Assembly (NCBI GenBank): GCA_034401795.1
Contig: CM067359.1
Span: 149,152,068 to 149,216,067, forward strand
Direction: 5' to 3'
Origin: Chaetoderma sp. LZ-2023a
Taxonomy: Eukaryota; Mollusca; Caudofoveata; Chaetodermatida; Chaetodermatidae
Length of the DNA stretch: 64,000 bases
Within the stretch, counting starts at the first letter, position 1. Each line of letters starts with the position of its first letter. A program made the position numbers and the translations under genes. The notes beneath the pieces are model-generated. The model ran no database searches. It saw nothing but the letters and a program-made list of their open reading frames with translations, and was not told the DNA's origin. Positions 12,020-22,842 of the stretch are shown here, in pieces.

Positions 12020-12335
12020 TTTGTTGTAAAAATACGGTCACCTCTTAATTGCTGTACATTTAAGCATTAGATAGTCGTTCAATTAATTCCGCATGTCTTA
12101 AGACATGAAAAAGACATTTCAATCATATTTCTAGGTTCTCTGTTTTTTTAGATATGAGAAATTCTCAATTTTCACTGATTTTCTAGTGTGACGGCAGCCA
12201 TCTTGGATTTCTCGAATTGCTCAAGCTTCAACTGGATATCATTATATGCATCCCATCATACATAATCAGCAAAATAAATAACTTTATCCGGGAATTGTGG
12301 GTTACACCCCATGTCTGCTAGACTAAATTAGTTTA
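12020..12335 (-). repeat. Right terminal inverted repeat of the nuclease-bearing element
   Basis: Inverted partner of 8261-8600. It includes TGAGAAATTCTCAATTTTCA (about 12157) and ATCCGGGAATTGTGGGTTAC (about 12287). Confidence 0.65.
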
Positions 12336-12471
12336 GACACGTTATTGATTATGCATTAATATTGTGACGCCAGCCTACCCGTGACGTGACCTATTATCAC
12401 GTTGTATACTTCAGTGACATGTCGCACCTCTCCATTATAGATATCAACTGGTAAACGTGGTGCTTTCTTAC

Positions 12472-12632
12472 CTTCCTAGACTATCCGCAACCTTTGGGGA
12501 TATAATTGAGCCGATAATTCCCGACAACACAAATATCGACACAGTGATGGAGAAGACGATTTCCACCTGCGTTTCTGTCAAGGCTTCGCCTGTTCTGTTT
12601 GTGTATGTTTTGTTGATGAATTCCCGGATGAT
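12472..12632 (-). CDS. SLC2A: SLC2A/GLUT-type sugar transporter, exon 3 (161 bp)
   Basis: On the minus strand an acceptor (ATACTTTCAG) precedes 161 bp that end in GGAAG before GTAAGAAA. The exon starts in phase 0 with IIREFINKTYTNRTGEALTE, the extracellular loop between helices 1 and 2 with two possible N-glycosylation sequons (NKT, NRT). It continues into a membrane helix ending SGIIGSIISPKVADSLGR, the conserved G-x3-D-x3-GR motif of major-facilitator sugar carriers, which is completed by exon 4 as GRRKG. The length of 161 bp and phases 0/2 agree with the third exon of vertebrate class I GLUT genes as I recall them. The substrate (hexose) is inferred from family. Confidence 0.88.
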
Positions 12633-13034
12633 CTGAAAGTATGGAATAATAAAATATCGTTTATCGCTTTAGTGTAGTTGTGCAACATATCTGTTGTAGT
12701 TCTAAAGAACTGGCTGTCAACGCCCACAGATGGATGGGTGCACTCATGGGCCTAACTCTGCTGTCTATTTATGGGATCCAAAGAGTGTTTGCTTGTTTAC
12801 TTGAATTAATCATCTACTTATTACCTATATGTGCCAAACAAAATCGATTAACGTAGCTTTACATGTATGCAATGGAGGCGAAACTGAATGCTTTCTAGAA
12901 AGATGCTAAAATATATATGATAAAAGGCTTCCAATATGATTATGATTTTATCGAATAAATCAAATAATTTCTGACTACTGAATTTTTTCATCCATGTTCC
13001 AAGGGACATATAGCTCTTAACCTACTGATTATTT
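12633..13034. other. Intron between exons 2 and 3, unremarkable part
   Basis: A/T-rich sequence with no open frame or repeat that I recognise. Confidence 0.5.
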
Positions 13035-13115
13035 TGAAAATAGTTTGATTGAAGGTTGTTGGTGGCTAACCACAGCAACAACATTCAGTCAAATTGTTTT
13101 AAAATACTCAGCATT
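13035..13115. repeat. Hairpin MITE core in intron
   Basis: Palindrome GTTTGATTGAAGGTTGTTG, short loop, then CAGCAACAACATTCAGTCAA. It belongs to the same family as 11300-11673 but is more diverged, with the outer arms TTTGAAAATAG and TTTTAAAATACTCA still paired. Confidence 0.65.
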
Positions 13116-13278
13116 TCGAGAGTTACTCTCACTAGAAGTTATCTTTCGGTGTCTTATAGCAGTCAGACAGTTAAGATAACTAATGAACATAGATGGGGCA
13201 TGGAACAAATTCTACACGTATTATTCGTATTAATTATCGAAATTATTGAAGTAATAATTTAATTACGCATATGCTTAC

Positions 13279-13383
13279 AGGTGCTGGTGTATTCAGGACA
13301 CCGACATTGTATCCATAGAGAAATGAGTTTCCTATGCATGCCACGGCTGTGCAAACTACCAACCATATTGAAACATCACTCAA
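13279..13383 (-). CDS. SLC2A: SLC2A/GLUT-type sugar transporter, exon 2 (105 bp)
   Basis: The minus strand has an acceptor TCACTATTAG, then 105 bp (35 codons, phase 0 at both ends), then a GTAAGCAT donor. It encodes a hydrophobic first membrane helix, WLVVCTAVACIGNSFLYGYN, followed by VGVLNTPAP. FxYGYNxGVxNxP is the diagnostic end of helix 1 in class I sugar transporters (usually FGYNTGVINAP). It splices in frame to exon 3. The short first coding exon with the start codon must lie to the right; I could not identify it. Confidence 0.85.
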
Positions 13384-15172
13384 CTAATAGTGAGCAAAAT
13401 ACAAAAATATATAGCAAAGTACAAACACATTTATTTCAAACAAAATTAACCAAATAATCAGGGTTTTTATAAATTTGTGGGAAGTGTTTTCGTATCAAGA
13501 CGCCTGTCAACTGAACCGTCTTTAGAATTGGTGGGGAGGGGGGTGTTGTAATGTGACTGGAAAATAGTGTTCTTTGCCGTAACCCATTGGCCCAACTGGC
13601 TGGGTGGGGGTGGGGGCAGGGCGTCAATTTAGCAAGATTCATACTACAACGCTTTATTCCAATATTTCAGGGACTGTTCACTACATCCCTCAAGAAATAC
13701 AGCCACTGGCCTTTAAGTACATTTACATTTCAGAGTTTTCTGTGAGAGAGCCCCTAGAACCTCGAATCCCAGCTGGGCGTATAAGAGGGACCGTAAGAGT
13801 TTCAACTCTCACATGCCACTCGTAAACCCTATTACTGCCACGATGAAACAAATACCACTGTGAGTACATATTACTCTGTAGCCGTTGTTGGCCGACAGTG
13901 AGTTTTATTCGTTGGCCAAACGTAGCTTTGCTATTTTGGCCTTATGTTGACCCTAGATAAGATTTTGGTGGCCCAACGTTGGCATTACGTTGGGTGATTG
14001 ATAGAAAAGTTGTTACGTTGGACCAACCTTGTAGCTGCACAGGAAAAACTTAACAACTACAAAATTACGATGGGCCGACGAATAACCATACGTTATCCCA
14101 ATGTAAGCCCAACTCAGCATTTGTTTACTGCTAGTATGATACTTGGTCAGCCGGAGCTCAGTCACCATAATACGTGAGAATAAAATCGTCTCCAGTCAAG
14201 GGAGACTGTACTTTTACGCTCTATCCACGTACCAGATTAAAGAGATGTCAGATGTAATAAAGATACCCCACAGCTGTTGACATGAAGACTATGTCTCCGA
14301 AACTGCTTGATGAGATTCAACCAAATTTGTTATATATGTTACCGATATGATGGCTGAGTGGGACATGCCATTTATATTATCTCCGTCTCCGCGGTGCATT
14401 ACGGGGATAAATGGCTTTTGGCAAAGAGTTGATATTTGCGATGTGTCTGTGTCTTCTGATTTAAGCATTATCATCATCATTTTATCATTATCAGTATGTC
14501 ATCACCAACAGTTCGTTCAAAATGTGATATACTAAACGATGTTTATAAGTTTGATGATAAATAACAATGAATTTGAAATCAATTATTTATATATGTTATG
14601 CGTAAATCCAATTTCTACGAGCTATTGTAATGATGGAAGAGGCAACTACATGATGCTACATGTGTTTCCATACTGCTATCAAACTGCAACAGCTGGGCAG
14701 CTCCAAACGGAAGCATTACAAATCATTGCCGGCCACACAGTCTAACATCAAATACAACACTCTACAAACTATGTAACGCAGAGCCACTATCTGTGACGGT
14801 AACGCAACAGTGGTTGGTGGTCTATGTTTGTGTATGTTCTTCTAATGCCAGAAAATACGGCTGGCCAGAAAGCAGTGGAATATGCAGTGGTATGTGCCAA
14901 CATGTACCAGCCGGATAAAGGACGCCACAACGCCAACAATGTGTTCTGCGATCAGCACTCAAAGAACGTAATTTAGGAGCACCAACGACCGGAAAGAGCC
15001 TAAAAACTGATTGCAGCCGAAATACGTTTTTACTTCTTCAGCTGCAGATCGCAGTCACTCATCATCATCGTCATCATCATCGCCACTGCCAGCGCCAGTG
15101 CCGCCGCCGCCGCCACCACCACCTCCACCACTACCACCTCCGCCACCAAAGCGAATTAGGTATATTCCTCAA

Positions 15173-15231
<59 letters not shown>

Positions 15232-15777
15232 TCATACGACTAAAAAAGTATGATCTTAGTACTAACATTAATTGGCTATAGTGACGATGAAGAAAGTTCA
15301 ACAAGTAGGAAATCTAATGAAGTAGGCCTAAGTCTGCGATCTACTGAACTAGAAATTCAAATCCCACACACCGCATATTTCAATGGACGACCACCGGTGT
15401 CATCATCACCGCTATCTGGAACGTTTTTTCTTAATGCCAGGCTGCCCGCGGTATCTGGTGACTAGGTATATTATATATTGGTACATAAGCGTGTGGCAGA
15501 TAGCAAGCTTGCTAAATATAGATTGGGTTTCCGCTTTTCTGGATTAAAATAAAAATTTGATAAATATATCAAATGTAAAGCAAAACACACTTAGAGGCGT
15601 GACTTCATCCAATGACGTCACAAGGCGAAGATCGGGATTTACACATTCAGTAACATCATTTGATTTAATTTAATTTTGATATTTTATTTTAATTCGAGCC
15701 AATTTTAGAGAAATAGCGTTTGAAAGTGGTTTCTATCTTAATTTTCTTATGCAATGTTGCTAATTAGATTCATACTA
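13384..15777. other. Non-coding: presumed first intron or upstream of the sugar-transporter gene
   Basis: Contains a G-rich tract (13530-13620), a stretch with recurring GTTGG/CCAAC words (13880-14090), a dinucleotide/trinucleotide-rich area (14470-14490), and a trinucleotide microsatellite region (15055-15231). A fragment at 14350-14535 is open on both strands but resembles nothing. No exon could be supported. Confidence 0.45.
15055..15231 (+). repeat. CAT/CCG-type trinucleotide microsatellites
   Basis: ATC repeats (15055-15085), CCG/CCA repeats (15099-15148) and about nineteen ATC units at 15174-15231. Any reading frame through it is homopolymeric (Ser, Pro or Ile runs) and not a gene. Confidence 0.9.
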
Positions 15778-15779
15778 TA

Positions 15780-17435
15780 CACCTGTGCAAAAGTTAAGCA
15801 CCAGCAAAAACAATAGCACGTAGAAACATGATGGTACAACTAGGCTGCCATACTTTTTGTCCCCGCGTTAGCTGACATAATTCCAAGTGCGAAATGCACA
15901 TGCATGCATGACTTCACGCCGCTTGATGTCGTGCGTGGCGGGAAACAGCACACGTGTTCAGTTATGTAAAAGTCCAGTTTGAGGTGTAGAACATTACATA
16001 CAGATTTAGGCGACAAGATTAGGAATTTTGTGTTCATGACCGTGGTTTATTTGTTCAGAGAGAATTAGCTCTTGATTGTGAACCGCTATGGCAAGACGAA
16101 GGTTAAGTGATCGTGTGAAATGGCAAATCATAGGCATGTATACCACTGGTATGTCATGCAGAGAGATTGGCAGACAGCTGGACATTAACCATACTGTAAT
16201 CAGTCGTTTGATTGCAAAACATGGGCAAACTAACGAGGTGAAGGACAGGCCTAGATCTGGAAGACCGAAGAAGACTACTGCCCGTGATGATCGAGCCCTA
16301 GTACGCCTTGTTAGGAGATCTCCATTCACCAACAGCAGAGTGCTCAGCCAGCAATGGGAAACGCGCAATAGAGTGTCAATGTCTACCGTCAAAAGGAGAC
16401 TGTATGCTGCTGGCATGAAAGCTAGGAGACCTGTAAGACGTCCTCTCCTCACTGCACACCACAAAGAGGAGCGTCTGAGGTGGTGCAACGAAAGAAGACA
16501 CTGGAACATGAGATCCTGGAGACGGGTACACTGGTCCGATGAAAGTCGGTTCCTGCTTCATGCCACAGATGGTCGAACTCGTGTATGGAGGTCCAGACGC
16601 ACGGCGTACGACCAACGTAACATCATGGAAGAAGTTCCATTTGGTGGAGGTTCCGTTATGATATGGGGGTGCATCTCATTTGATTGTAAGCTGGATCTGT
16701 TGACTGTACCTGGAACACTAAATGGACAAAGATATCAAGATTCCATACTGGATAGAGTTGTGGTCCCTCATTTTGTAAATCATGCACCTGGAACCCACCC
16801 TATATTCATGGATGACAACGCCCGACCACATCGTGCTAGAGCTGTGCATGAATACCTCCGCCAGAATGCCATCGAAACCCTACCATGGCCAGCAAGGAGC
16901 CCTGACATGAACCCTATTGAGCATATCTGGGACATTCTGGGAAACATGGTGAGAAGGAGGGATCCTCCTGTGCAGAACCTACAGGAATTAACAGACGCAC
17001 TCCATCTTGAATGGCAACGAATACCACAATGGCGTATCAGTCGGTTGGTGACCAGCATGAGACGTCGTGTCCAGGCCGTCATCCAGGCACAAGGTGGATA
17101 TACCCGGTATTAATAATGACAGTCTCAAACTCGTGCACAGATGTTAAACTTCGTTTTCAGACACCATTAATGACAATCTAGCCACGTGTGTCAACTGTAG
17201 GGCAATAGTTGTCAGTTGTGTCAACGTAACCATATTCAGGCCTCGTTTTCAAGTTCAAACAAAAACATACAGTGTTTCCCCACCATCATAATCAGCATTC
17301 CTCTAGTTGCATTATTACCTCTTGCACTAAGATGGATGGGTACATAAATGTTTATGCTATTGCTTTCTTCATAGCACATGAATATACCCACGCATGTGCG
17401 TAAAAATAGGGTAATGCTTAACTTTTGCACAGGTG
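15780..17435 (+). mobile_element. Complete Tc1-like transposon
   Basis: The element is flanked by TA target dinucleotides (15778-15779 and 17436-17437). Its 21-bp terminal inverted repeats are perfect, starting CACCTGTGCAAAAG at 15780 and ending with the reverse complement at 17435. Total length is 1,656 bp, and the single gene inside is uninterrupted. Perfect ends plus an open transposase indicate a recent and possibly still mobile insertion. Confidence 0.97.
16088..17113 (+). CDS. Tc1/mariner-superfamily transposase, apparently intact (341 aa)
   Basis: This enzyme excises and inserts its own element at TA sites. Residues 1-~110 form the paired-like, two helix-turn-helix DNA-binding region (LSDRVKWQIIGMY, SCREIGRQLDINHTVISRLI) with a GRPKKT hook. 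The catalytic DDE domain follows: Asp in HWSDESRF, Asp in FMDDNARPHRA and Glu in SPDMNPIEHIWD. The spacing between the second Asp and Glu is about 34 residues, i.e. DD34E, the Tc1 signature. The ATG used lies 308 bp inside the left end. The 341-aa length is normal. No stop or shift was seen. Confidence 0.97.
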   Translation: MARRRLSDRVKWQIIGMYTTGMSCREIGRQLDINHTVISRLIAKHGQTNEVKDRPRSGRPKKTTARDDRALVRLVRRSPFTNSRVLSQQWETRNRVSMSTVKRRLYAAGMKARRPVRRPLLTAHHKEERLRWCNERRHWNMRSWRRVHWSDESRFLLHATDGRTRVWRSRRTAYDQRNIMEEVPFGGGSVMIWGCISFDCKLDLLTVPGTLNGQRYQDSILDRVVVPHFVNHAPGTHPIFMDDNARPHRARAVHEYLRQNAIETLPWPARSPDMNPIEHIWDILGNMVRRRDPPVQNLQELTDALHLEWQRIPQWRISRLVTSMRRRVQAVIQAQGGYTRY

Positions 17436-17437
17436 TA

Positions 17438-18197
17438 TATTTACTGGGCCTTTTAATAAACATAGCGCAGTTTCACAACCAAAACCAAAAGCACTACGCT
17501 TATTAAAGATTCTAGAAAATGCTATAGACCTAAGCATACCGAGGATATAAAATGGTAGGGCCGTACGTATACCCTGATTTGTACTCACCGCCACGTCCAT
17601 CTTAGGTTTATACGCTCAAGCGTGTATCTAATCGATCTTGACTTCAGTCTCCGGACACCCAAGTTACTTACATTTGCGAAAAGAATGCGACGCTCTCTGC
17701 CCCCAATGGTTGGCAGTTGTAGCGAGGCCAATCATCTTATCTATCGTAATCGAATTGTTGGAGGTGTTTATCCCACGTTGTGACACCTCATTATTGATAT
17801 TCAATCCCGCTGACTATTATTCAGATAAAATATATCACTCTAAAAAGGGTCAAATTGTAGATTTATGGAGATAAGATCTGCACAGTTATTGAATGGGGCA
17901 AGCACAATACAGCTCAGAAATAACGTAATATGTGTCCAGACACCACAATTTTGAACACAATATAACGAATATTCTGTTGAATATTTGGGACTTATTTGGA
18001 TTGAATGCCATTGCTGTCTTAGGCAACAATGGATTGCAATAATATTAAGTCGAACACATTCAACAGCACGTTTTATTTAGGTATGAAAACATTTTACGTT
18101 ATTTTGTATCTGCACTGTATACTATATCTAATATGCACGTATTCCTGGGTTACACATATATTCTATAGAGATAAGTTACAGGTTGATGATCAATCCG
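17438..18197. other. Non-coding sequence with a hairpin MITE remnant
   Basis: The only structure I see is at about 17960-18068: TTCTGTTGAATATTTGGGAC, ATTGAATGCCATTGCTG and the inverted CAGCAATGG-like arm to TTCAACAG, a diverged member of the hairpin family. A minus-strand stretch near 17660-17735 ends in a GTAAGT-like donor and could be an upstream transporter exon, but nothing in its translation supports that. Confidence 0.45.
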
Positions 18198-18378
18198 CGT
18201 CACAGCTCGCTAAAGCTGCATGCACCTGGCACGCGGAATGCGGAAAGTAGGTTGCGGAAACGGAACTCGGAATATACTTCAGATCGCCCTTGGCTATTTT
18301 CCTTCATCCATTTACCTGTACGCGGTAAGCCGGATGCGGAATGTGGAACGGCGGGATGCGGAAAACCGATCGCTCGGT

Positions 18379-18649
18379 TGTAATGTCCAGCAGAACTCAT
18401 TCTCTCAATGGCCTAATTAACATTCAAACACGCACACCCGACACTGCCTTCATCCTTAATTAGAGACCAGCCCGTATCAACCAGTATGGAGATTAGCTCT
18501 TATTTTTATAGTCATGTACTGCTTGCTGTAGTGAGAATGCTGGCAGATCAGTCTCTGTATCATAGCCGATTAGTAAAGTTGTCCTTTAATATCAGCGCTC
18601 ACGTACCGAGTTTGTTCTAGCAATATAATAAGAAACACGCAATATTTCA
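18379..18649 (+). repeat. 5' LTR of Gypsy element 1
   Basis: 271 bp, starts TGTAATG and ends TTTCA. Scattered single-base differences from the 3' LTR indicate a moderately old insertion. Confidence 0.9.
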
Positions 18650-19014
18650 ACTGGCGACGAGTGAAAAGTGGATCTGAATAGAATCAGTAACGAGTTTAAT
18701 GAATTAAAAAAGTGTGTTAATAAGCCAAGCAATATTGTGGCAAAGTAACTTTTGCATAATAATTGAGTGTTAAAGTTTCAATTTAAAAGTTAACATAAAT
18801 ATATAGCGTGTTCGGGCCGAATATCGAGGATGTACAAGTATTTAATTAACGTACAGTAAGTCCGTTTTCTGTTTTAAAAAGTCAGTAATAAGTAGTAAAC
18901 GTTTTGTGGTTTAAGGTGTCGATAAGCAGAAGCCAGTCGGTAAACAGTTAAGATTAATTCAGACGGAAAGTTGTTAATATAATTTACCCAGTGAATAGTC
19001 AATTGCTTGTGAAG

Positions 19015-19975
19015 ATGGCGTTAGCGCTGCCGAATTTTCCAACATTTGACGTTTATTCCGATGCTGGATCTGGGATCGATGGACGAAATGGTTACAACGA
19101 TTTGAAAACCTGCTGCTTGCTATGGCTGTGACCGACGACACGCGAAAACGAGCGCTATTGCTGCAATATATGTAGGCGATGAAACACACGAGATTTTCGA
19201 CACGATACCGGACAGTGGTCAAAAGGATAACTCTACACGTGCCACTGAGTGTTTAACAGAATATTTCTACCCTAAGCGAAATCGCGAATACGAAGTCTAT
19301 GTATTCCGACAGACTCAGCAGAGACCGGGTGAGTCAATGGGCACATACCATACGAGATTACGTCTGCTTGCTGCGACGTGCGAGTTTGTGGATATAGACA
19401 AGGAAATAAAGTCGCAGATTATTCAATGCTGTTTGTCGTCCAAGTTACGACGCCAAGCGTTAAAGGACGCGGCTATGACTTTGAAACAATTTCTCGATTT
19501 AGCGAGAATAACAGAACTGTCAGAATCACAAGCGCATCGCATGGAAGATGCAACATACGAATCAGTAAATGCATTCCAGGAACGGTAACAGAAACACCGA
19601 CCAGCAACAAGTAATGAGCCAATGACAAAGATACCTGGACAGCCAAGTAGTTTGTCTCAGTAAGATCGAAGTACCAAGAAAAGTGTTTCAGATGTGGGTA
19701 CAATTATCCCCACAAATTTGACTGCCCACCCAAAGGTACACGTTGCATGAACTGTAATAAGATTGGGCATTTCGCTAAGTGTTGTAGATTGCCAAGAAAA
19801 TCCGAAAAGTTTCCAGATAGACGGATGGAAACGAATAATCAAAGACTTGTGAAGCGTCTTGAGGAGTTGGACATAGATTCGGATACAAATGAGTCACGTG
19901 ATTCTGATAACGGTTATGTATATGGGGTTACGGGAGACTTGATGGACATTGGAGACACGTCCAAAGGTAATAGAT
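19015..19975 (+). pseudogene. gag of Gypsy element 1 (capsid and two zinc knuckles, frameshifted)
   Basis: Starts with MALALPNFPTFDVYSDAGSG, then a shift. Capsid-like helices follow (WLQRFENLLLAMAV, STRATECLTEYFYPKRNREY, RPGESMGTYHTRLRLLAATC, SSKLRRQALKDAAMTLKQFL). A nucleocapsid with two CCHC-type knuckles lies near 19683-19790: CFRCGYNYPHKFDC and CMNCNKIGHFAKC. Several shifts and stops, including one at 19586-19588, mean the gag cannot be made whole. The pattern resembles the Mag-type lineage. Confidence 0.8.
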
Positions 19976-20001
19976 AAAGCTCGAGACAACCAACAAGTAA
20001 A

Positions 20002-20382
20002 GTGAGAACATCGACGCCCAAAGCGGCAATCAAAATACAAAATACGCATATAAAGATACTTATAGACACTGGTGCGTCAGTAAACATTCTTGACAAGAAT
20101 TGTTATGAAACTCTGAATAACCGCCCTCCATTGCAGCGTGCTAAGACTACACTATTCCCATATGGATCGGACAAACCACTTCCGGTTTGTGGCAAATTCG
20201 ATGCAGAGGTAGAAACGAAACAAAGAATTAGCAATGCCGTGTTCTACATGGTTGAAGGCGCTAGTGGGTCATTATTAGGTTACGACACAGCCCATGAATT
20301 GGGTATTGTACACATATTGAACAGAATTCAGGCTAGTGATTGCAAATATGTACACGGTATCCTTCCTTGTTTAGTGGGGTAG
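20002..20382 (+). pseudogene. Retroviral-type aspartic protease of Gypsy element 1
   Basis: KILIDTGASVNIL around 20055-20095 is the catalytic DTGAS motif, followed by LPVCGKF and ASGSLLGYDTAHELGIV, the usual flap and C-terminal Gly-containing segment. A stop at 20380-20382 and a frame change separate it from the reverse transcriptase, whereas an active element would carry one pol frame. Confidence 0.8.
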
Positions 20383-21840
20383 GGAAGTTGAAAGATACTC
20401 AGATCAAATTACACATTGATACGTCAGTACAGCCTTGTACACAGCCCCATAGATGGATTCCATTTCACATAAGAGAGAAAGTAGAACGTGAAATAGAACG
20501 CCTAGAGCGTATCACCGATTGTAGTTGCACCAAAGCCTAAAAGTCCGAACGAAATTAGAATATGTATCGACATGAGACTTCCCAACAAAGCCGTGAAGCA
20601 TGAACGACACATATCACCTACTGTTGATGATCTTCTAGTGGATCTAAATGGCACTAAAGTATTCAGTAAACTAGATTTAAACAATAGATATCACCAACTT
20701 GAACTAGCGCCAGAGTCCAGATACATCACTACATTTTCCACTCATGTAGGCCTTCGAAGATATAAACGGTTAAATTTTGGAATATCATCAGCTGCTGAAA
20801 TATTTCAGAACACTATTCGTGAAACACTAGAAGGCATACCAGGTACACTAAACATAAGTGATGATATTCTCGTATTTGGCAAGTCACAACATGAACATGA
20901 CTGTAACCTAAGACGCACATTGCAAAGACTGAGTGAACGGAATCTGACTTTGAATAAAGATAAGTGTCAGGTTAACAAAACAACGCCTGGATTATATGGT
21001 CTTATCTACACCGAATCTGGCATTTCTCCTGATCCCAAGAAGATCAGCGCTTTGGAAAATGCTTGTGCACCTGAAAGTGTAAGTGAAGTACGCAGCATAC
21101 TTGGATTATTAAGCTATGTTTCTCGTTTCATACCGGATTTCTCTACAATTTCACAGCCATTGCGTGAGCTAACCAGAAAGGATACGAAATGGACCTGGGA
21201 GAAAAGACACGAAGATGCTCTCAATCAGTTAAAAGAAGCATTAACCAGTGATAGAGTCATGGCATATTTCGTTCCAACAGCTAATACAGAAGTCATTGTA
21301 GATGCGAGTCCTGCCGGTCTTGGAGCGATCTTAGCACAAGAAAGTAAACAGAAACCAGGAATGAAACATATTATTGCCTATGCGAGTAGAGCTTTAACAG
21401 ACGTTGAGAGACGTTACTCTCAAACAGAACGAGAAGCACTCGGGATTGTATGGAGCTGTGAACACTTCCATCTGTACCTGCTAGGACATCAGTTCGATCT
21501 TATCACAGATCATAAGCCACTGGAGCTGATATTCAATAATCCAAAGTCAAAACCACCAGCGCGTATCGAACGTTGGGCTCTACGACTGCAACCTTATGAC
21601 TATGTAGTAAAATATAAACGTGGATGTGACAATCCAGCGGATTATATGTCAAGACGACCTGTTGATTCATTAAATAGTAACAGTTTAGTCAATCGAGAAC
21701 AGAAAGCTGCAGAAGAATATGTGAACTTTATTGCAGAAAATGCTGTGCCTAAGGCAATGACATTAACAGAAGTCAAGTCAGCAACGAAAAATGACCTAAC
21801 TCTACAATGGATAATAAAAACTCTTAGTGACAATACATAG
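20383..21840 (+). pseudogene. Reverse transcriptase and RNase H of Gypsy element 1
   Basis: The upstream part (HRWIPFHIREKVEREIERLE, about 20450-20510) is in a shifted frame. From 20572 the frame is open for 422 codons: KVFSKLDLNNRYHQLEL, THVGLRRYKRLNFGISSA, the catalytic box as ISDD (normally YVDD), a connection domain ILGLLSYVSRFIPDF, and RNase H with EVIVDASPAGLGAILAQ, YSQTEREALGIVW and ITDHKPLELIF. The Tyr of the YxDD box reads Ile here, which may reduce activity. It ends at TAG 21838-21840, just before the integrase remnant. Confidence 0.88.
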
Positions 21841-22428
21841 GATACCGATATTGCTGATAAGAATATTGACAAAGCCGCATTACTAGCATTTATAAATGTT
21901 AAGACTGAACTGACAGTAAATGCAGACAGTGACATTGTGCTACGTGGATGTAGAATTGTCTTACCTGCATCCCTCCAGAAACGTCAGAAAGCCAAAGCAA
22001 AAATGAAAACAACTGCGGATAAATCCAGAAATGTGCGTAAACATACATTCAAAGTTGGAGACAGTGTCCTTGTAAAACAGATGAAACGAAACAAACTTTC
22101 ATCATCATATTGTGAACGCCCGTACACAGTTTTAAAGATCAAAGGCACCATGATAACGGCCGAAAGAACTGACCATGTCATCACGCGAATTGCATCACAT
22201 TTTAAACTCATTGGCGCTGATGTCAAAGTGACACCTGCGCATGACTATGATGATGATGATTGCATTCCAACACCTATGCCAGAGTTACCGACTCTAGACC
22301 TAGAACCTCCAACGCCATCACTAGATCAACCACGCGCACCCATTACGAGACGCTATCCGCTCAGAAACGACGGACGACCTCCAACAATACTGGCAGATTC
22401 CTATGTACATAAATGTGTGTTAGAATAA
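21841..22428 (+). pseudogene. Integrase remnant: N-terminal stub fused to C-terminal domain
   Basis: A stub that normally leads into the HHCC zinc finger (IVLPASLQKR, to about 21985) joins directly to KMKTTADKSRNVRKHTF, the region after the catalytic core, and then to the SH3-like C-terminal domain (FKVGDSVLVKQMKRNKLSSS) and a Pro-rich tail. The zinc-binding and DDE domains, some 800-900 bp in relatives, are absent. Repeats of CAGAAA at the junction suggest deletion between short repeats. The 163-codon C-terminal frame stays open. Confidence 0.75.
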
Positions 22429-22842
22429 ACCAGCAAGCCTGTGTAGTTAAATGGTATAATCCCTGGCTTGCTTATTACCTTGCATATATTCGTAGTAAAT
22501 AGATGTGTTTATAATAATAGTGATTTTCAGTTCCAGAAAGGATCTATAGTCGTATTATACTGGAAGTAATTGTACGATTTGAATTCGAAACGGATTTATA
22601 GGTTTAATATATGGAGATTACTTGTGAATTTGTAATGGTTTACCACGCTGCGTATATTCGCCGGATTAGTGTACGTCTACACAGTTTACTTCCTGAATCC
22701 GATCACATCCTGAAGAGGACTGCTGGATCAAACATCAAAAGTCATTTTAAAACTTTAAATCATTCTGACGCTATTGCAATGGATATTCTTTGAAGTTTAA
22801 TAGACTTGATTAAATTACTAAATTTCATAAAACATGGAGGGA

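Larger units (their letters stand above)
8261..12335 (+). mobile_element. TIR element (~4.1 kb) carrying a FEN/XPG-like nuclease pseudogene
   Basis: The segment near 8261-8600 and the reverse complement of about 12020-12335 are diverged copies of each other. Shared landmarks from the outside in are TTAGTCTrGyAGCAG, TGTAAC, ATTCCCGGATAA, GCTGATTAT, GCAATTCGAGAAATCC, AAAATTGAGAAATTCTCA and GCTwAAATGTA. They flank a single plus-strand gene remnant (8640-11846) that nearly fills the interior. Inverted repeats of ~300 bp around one gene are the architecture of a cut-and-paste DNA transposon. I could not fix the exact outer bases or a target duplication. The whole lies in an intron of the sugar-transporter gene. 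Confidence 0.6.

Noticed and set aside
13880-14090. Recurring GTTGG/CCAAC words as a possible element.
   Set aside because: No fixed period, ends or second copy.
15011-15253. An 80-aa open frame with Ser, Pro and Ile runs.
   Set aside because: It is a translation of trinucleotide microsatellites.
16006-16509. Long frames opposite the Tc1 transposase.
   Set aside because: They are antisense shadows of a clearly coding plus-strand gene.
17660-17740. A possible 5' exon of the sugar transporter with a GTAAGT donor on the minus strand.
   Set aside because: No coding similarity and no way to confirm splicing from sequence.
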